Below, piece after piece: positions 59,974 through 64,000 of a DNA stretch of 64,000 bases. The translations under genes were made by a program, and so were the position numbers. Source of the stretch: Chamaelirium japonicum (Eukaryota > Streptophyta > Magnoliopsida > Liliales > Melanthiaceae); NCBI GenBank assembly GCA_947650365.1, contig OX393557.1, forward strand, positions 47,241,479 to 47,305,478, read 5' to 3'. Under the pieces are notes generated by a model. It made no database searches and was not told the DNA's origin. It was given only the letters and a program-made list of their open reading frames with translations. The stretch's first letter is position 1. Every line of letters starts with the position of its first letter.

Positions 59974-61557
59974 ATGCCTCCACCGGCGCACAGATCTCCG
60001 CCTCTCCTCCTCCTCCTCCTCATACTCGTCATCACCTCCTCCGCCTCCGCCTGGAAAAAGGACGAGTTCCGCAGCTGCAACGAAACCCCCTTCTGCAAGC
60101 GCGCCCGCACTCGGAAACCCCACTCCATCCCCTCCCTCTCAGCCACCGACGTCGCCCTCTCAGACGGCCACCTCACTGCCCGCCTCCTCCCTTCCAACCC
60201 CCTCCATCACGTCACCGACGACTCCGCCGGCCACGATCCCCCCCGCCCCCTCCTCCTCCAGCTTTCCGTCTACCAGGACGGCATCCTCCGCCTCAGGATC
60301 GACGAGGACCCATCCGCCCCTGGTGCCTCCTCTAGGCGCCGCTTCCAGGTCCCCGACGTCCTCCTCCCCGACCTTGACACACACCGCCTCTGGCTTCCCC
60401 GCATCTCCTCCCCCGCCGCCGGCTCCTCCGCCTTCTACCTCTCCGACGGATTCGAGGCTGTCCTCCGCCACGACCCCTTCGAGATCTACGTCCGCCGCAA
60501 GGGTTCCAGCGACCGCGTCCTCTCCCTCAACTCCCACGGCCTCTTCGATTTCGAGCAGCTCCGGGACAAGAACGAGGGCGAGGACTGGGAAGAGCGGTTC
60601 CGGAGCAACACCGACAGCCGCCCCTACGGCCCCCAGTCCATCACCTTCGATGTCACTTTCCACGGTGCTGATTTCGTGTACGGCATCCCTGAGCACGCCT
60701 CGTCCTCCCTGGCCCTCCGCCCCACCAGGGGGCCCGATGTGGATCACTCCGAACCCTACCGCCTCTTCAACCTTGATGTCTTCGAGTATGTACACGACTC
60801 GCCCTTTGGGATTTATGGCTCGATCCCCTTCATGCTCTCCCACGGCGCCGACTCCTCCACCGGCTTCTTCTGGCTCAATGCCGCTGAGATGCAGATCGAT
60901 GTCCTCGCCCCTGGGTGGGACGACGCATCTGCCCCGGACAGCAGCAGGATCGACACTCTGTGGATGAGTGAGGCCGGGGTCGTGGATGCCTTCTTTTTCG
61001 TGGGGCCTGGCCCAAAGGACGTGCCGCGGCAGTATGCCAGCGTCACCGGGACCCTTGCGATGCCGCAGGAGTTCGCTGTTGCGTACCACCAGTGCAGGTG
61101 GAACTACCGCGACGAGGAGGATGTCGCAGCTGTCGATGCCGGATTTGACGAGCATGACATACCGTACGATGTCCTGTGGCTCGACATCGAGCATACTGAT
61201 GGGAAGAGGTACTTCACCTGGGACCGGGTGTTGTTCCCCAATCCGGAGGAGATGCAGAGGAAGCTGGCGGCGAAGGGGAGGCACATGGTGACGATCGTGG
61301 ACCCTCATATCAAGAGGGACGACTCGTTCTACGTGCACAGGGAGGCCACTGAGAAGGGGCATTACGTGAAGGATGCATCAGGGAAGGATTTCGATGGGTG
61401 GTGTTGGTCTGGTTCCTCTTCATATCCGGATGTGCTGAATCCCGATACAAGGGAGTGGTGGGCTGAGAAATTCTCCTTCCAGAATTATGCAGGCTCCACT
61501 CCCTCATTGTACATATGGAACGATATGAACGAGCCTTCAGTCTTCAATGGTCCCGAG
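59974..61557 (+). CDS. RSW3: Glucosidase II alpha subunit, first exon (gene continues beyond the window)
   Basis: A single 528-codon exon ending at GAG|GTATGT (61557/61558). Residues 1-26 form a signal peptide (poly-Leu core, cleavage ASA|WKKDEF). Residues about 27-350 are the N-terminal mutarotase-like region of GH31, with the conserved FVYGIPEHA. The barrel follows (YHQCRWNY, DVLWLDIEHTDGKRYFTWD, GHYVKD, GWCWSGSSSYPD). D517 in WNDMNEPSVF is the catalytic nucleophile. With its beta subunit the enzyme trims two glucoses from N-glycans in the ER, driving the calnexin cycle; the Arabidopsis genes RSW3/PSL5 encode this subunit. The family is about 920 residues, so about 390 remain downstream. 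No exon 2 is visible before the window ends, so intron 1 exceeds 2.4 kb. The exon is very GC-rich. Confidence 0.93.
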
Positions 61558-62087
61558 GTATGTCATAGTGCGGCTCGGTTTTGGTTTGTCATTTTAACGA
61601 TTATGCATCGGATTTATTGCTCGTCAAGTTTCTTTAGAATTTCAGAACATCTAATATCGAAACATAGCTTAGAATGTGAACTTGTTATCAGTCTCCTGTC
61701 AATGTTTGACAAGTGAAGAAAATTCTGAGTTTGGAGAACATCTGAACATTGTAGGATAAACAAATGGAACATAGTGGTTGCTGTGGCTAAAACTCAAATG
61801 TCATCAGTCTTTCTCGGTTAGCATGTTTTGTGGATTTTGAGTGGCTTGTTATTCAGTATAAAATGTTGAATTATGAGGTTAAAGAAAATTCAATCCTTGA
61901 AACCATTGGTAACCATAATTCTTAATTGCATAATAGCATACAAGACCTTAAATTTATGATGTTTCTGCTAGGTTATCTTTATTGTACCTTTGGGCTATTT
62001 GGATACCTGTAGCTCAACACTGGACTTTCTGGTTTTAGGGTTCTGTTATTTGGTTGGATGTAAATTGTGTGATGCATTTGAGCAATT

Positions 62088-62290
62088 GGCCAACTTTGAC
62101 AACTGTTGCCGACAAGCTACAAACTTTTGGTCAAATTTGACCACTATTTGTCAACTTTGGACCTATTTTGACTCAACCATTGGTAATTTTTGTGCAATGT
62201 TTGACATCATTATCAAATTTTGACTTTTGATCAAAATTGACCATTTTGGCTAACTGTGACCAACTTTATACTATCATTTGACCAAATTTG
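62088..62290 (+). repeat. Degenerate TTTGAC(C) tandem motif
   Basis: About a dozen copies of TTTGACC, TTTGACT or CAACTTT-type units within 200 bp, with irregular spacing. The motif resumes after the insertion at 62800-62890, showing that the MITE interrupted one array. Confidence 0.6.
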
Positions 62291-62299
62291 ACTAACTTG

Positions 62300-62393
62300 T
62301 AATGTTCTAAAAATCGCTAGGCGCTAGTCGGGCGGTGGGGGACCTTCTAGCGCCTAGACATTTTTGTTTTTTTAATTATTTTGATATTATATA

Positions 62394-62434
<41 letters not shown>

Positions 62435-62790
62435 TTTACTATAAATTAAAGATTATCCCAAATATTATTTTAAAGAGCATGTATCATTAAAATAACCATA
62501 AATTCAAGATTAACAAGAACAAAAGCAAGCATGATATTATCTCAGATAATATCATAATATCTATAATTTTAGTACATTCCAAATCATAAATTTATGATTA
62601 TCAATAATAGAATAGTATCTATACACGTTCTAGTGCCTAGGCTCGCCTAGGCGGTCGCTTAGCCCCACCTAGGACTGCCTAAACGGCCGTCTAGCCCCGC
62701 CTAGAGGCCTGGGCCACTTTTCTGCACCGCCTAGGACTAGGCTAGGCGGTGGGGAGCCTTCTAGTGCCTAGGCCGCTTTTTAGAACACTG
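62300..62790. mobile_element. hAT-like MITE with CCTAGG-rich arms
   Basis: Ends TAATGTTCTAAAAATCG and CAGTGTTCTAAAAAGCG (inverted), flanked by CTAACTTG at 62292-62299 and 62791-62798 (8 bp, extendable to CTAACTTGTA). Arms are rich in CGCCTAGGCG; the centre has (AT)n (62399-62431). Non-coding. Confidence 0.8.
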
Positions 62791-62980
62791 CTAACTTGTA
62801 CCAACTACTGACCTTGTTTGATAATTTTGGCCATGTCTGACCAAATTTTGACTATTTTGGCTTAATCTTACCACTTCTGACTTGATTGAGTCATAGGAGA
62901 CCAATAATTATTATGGCACTTTCTGCAAGTTTGCATTTGGAGGTTTTTTTATGGTGAGAAACTTATAATGTCCATGCATC

Positions 62981-63550
62981 CATTGTTGTCAAGGCCCGCG
63001 CCTAGGCGCGCCTAGACTCATTAGGCTCTCGGAGACAACTAGGCTCCAGTGCGCCCAGGCGCACCTCACTAAGCGGCGGCCTAGGCGCGCCTAGGCAGTG
63101 CGCCTAGGCTAGGCGCACGCCTAGTTTTAGGTAATGATTTTTGTTTTTTTTTTTTAAGTAAAACCCAACCCACCCCCATCTTCTTTGTTCATTTTGTTGT
63201 ATACTTGTTTATACTATGTGTTCCTTGTGTTGTATGCATTTGATTAGAATATATTCAATTTTGTATTAGCAAGTGTTTGTTTTCTATTTGTTCATTTTGT
63301 TGTTTACTTGTTTATACTATATATGTGTTGTGTTGCATGCATTTGACTATAATATGTTCAATTTCATGTTAGTAAGGTGTTATATTGCTTCCTATTACAT
63401 ATATATTTGCAAGTATAGACTATACATATATACCCGTGCCTGGAGAATGCCTATGCACATAAAGTCACGCCTATGGACATAAGGCCACGCCTAGGTGCGC
63501 CTAGGCTCTCTCCGGGCGCTTAGCCTCGCCTTGACGCCTTGACAACTATG
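62981..63550. mobile_element. hAT-like MITE with CATTGTTGTCAAGGC ends
   Basis: Terminal repeats CATTGTTGTCAAGGC and CATAGTTGTCAAGGC (inverted), flanked by CATGCATC at 62973-62980 and 63551-63558, an exact 8-bp target duplication. Arms are GCGCCTAGGCGC-rich; the centre is AT-rich with a TTTGTTCATTTTGTTGT direct repeat. Non-coding. Confidence 0.8.
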
Positions 63551-63666
63551 CATGCATCCAAGGCCACTTACAACTTACATACACAAGTGCACATACATCC
63601 TATTATCTTGGCTCACCAACTCCCGCAAAGCCACAGGCTAGTCATGCAAAAAAAGGCATTCTTGAC

Positions 63667-63760
63667 CATTGTTGTCAAGGCATTGCCTAGGCGACCGTCC
63701 ATTCATTTTGAGCTAGGCCGCCTAGGCCACATTTTAGGCAGGCATTGTATTATGAAGGGA
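63667..63760. repeat. One-ended fragment of the same MITE family
   Basis: Begins CATTGTTGTCAAGGC identically to the element at 62981, then GCCTAGGCGACC; the other end is missing or diverged. Confidence 0.55.
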
Positions 63761-63774
63761 ATATATATAGAGAG

Positions 63775-64000
63775 TTAGTCTATGGTGCGGCCAAATTAAC
63801 GTGCGGCTAACTTACAACCATGCTTTGGAAGTTTCTTTTTAATTTTTTTTTTGAGGATGATTAAAATCCCTTTGATAGGTCACATGTCAAAAATCAGCCC
63901 AGTCCAAGACCTCTAAGTGTATCAAATGTGCCTCCGAAATTTGACGGGGAAATGAACGGTGTATAAAGCAGAGCACATTTGATGCACCTAGAAGTCTTAG
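63775..64000. repeat. Foldback-family copy, cut by the window end
   Basis: GAGCACATTTGATGCACCTAGA near 63971-63992 is identical to a block at 2008-2029 in copy B, and GAGGATGATTAAAAT and GACCTCTAAGTGTATC match the family vocabulary. Only the left half is in the window. Confidence 0.6.

Larger units (their letters stand above)
61558..64000 (+). other. RSW3: Glucosidase II alpha intron 1 (incomplete)
   Basis: AT-rich DNA filled with MITE-like elements and tandem TTTGACC motifs. I found no frame continuing the expected protein after NGPE, so the acceptor must lie beyond the window. Confidence 0.7.

Noticed and set aside
59771-61362. 400-codon open frames overlapping glucosidase II on both strands
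   Set aside because: Ser/Pro/Thr- or Gly/Val-rich shadows of a GC-rich exon; the GH31 motifs are all in the 59974 frame.

Overview
The window is nuclear DNA of a flowering plant. Three plant genes can be read through their splice sites, and they sit in a repeat-rich background of Ty1/copia, L1-type, TRIM, Helitron-like and foldback elements plus very long dinucleotide tracts. The strongly GC-rich 5' ends of the protein genes (the CCCH gene and the first exon of glucosidase II) suggest a monocot, perhaps a commelinid. That is inference, and the species is not identifiable from what I can see.

Layout. 1-9.8 kb: no gene recognised. It holds a family of large foldback elements, one precisely flanked by (AT)n tracts, a Helitron-like unit, a duplicated (GA)n tract and one of two MITE copies. 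10.7-13.9 kb: a complete ankyrin / tandem CCCH zinc-finger gene with a 5'UTR intron (+). 14-24.5 kb: MITE-like elements with GC-rich cores, two clusters of CTACAGT/ACTGTAG palindromes, a TRIM, a small Helitron, a hAT-like element with an 8-bp target duplication, and remnants of copia and LINE polymerase genes. 24.57-34.27 kb: a full-length copia retrotransposon on the minus strand (1.95 and 1.83 kb LTRs, perfect 5-bp target duplication, decayed gag-pol, 1.9-kb leader), inserted into an older LINE reverse-transcriptase fragment. 35.3-40.9 kb: a 5'-truncated but nearly full L1-type LINE with RNase H (-). 42.3-42.8 kb: an unusual TRIM derivative with a third, inverted LTR and a 5-bp duplication around the whole composite. 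43.1-44.5 kb: a short 5'-truncated LINE (+) with its own target duplication. 45.6-58.6 kb: a complete 14-exon carotenoid cleavage dioxygenase 1 (CCD1) gene (+), with a 15-nt microexon and an in-frame upstream ATG. 59.97 kb to the end: the first exon of the glucosidase II alpha subunit (+), then a first intron that runs off the window and is loaded with hAT-like MITEs.

The three genes are unrelated in function: RNA-binding stress regulation, cytosolic apocarotenoid formation, and ER glycoprotein quality control. They show no operon-like organisation. The most unusual observations are the TRIM composite with two LTR 3' ends facing outward, the microsatellite-flanked nested palindrome family, and the possible N-terminal extension of CCD1.
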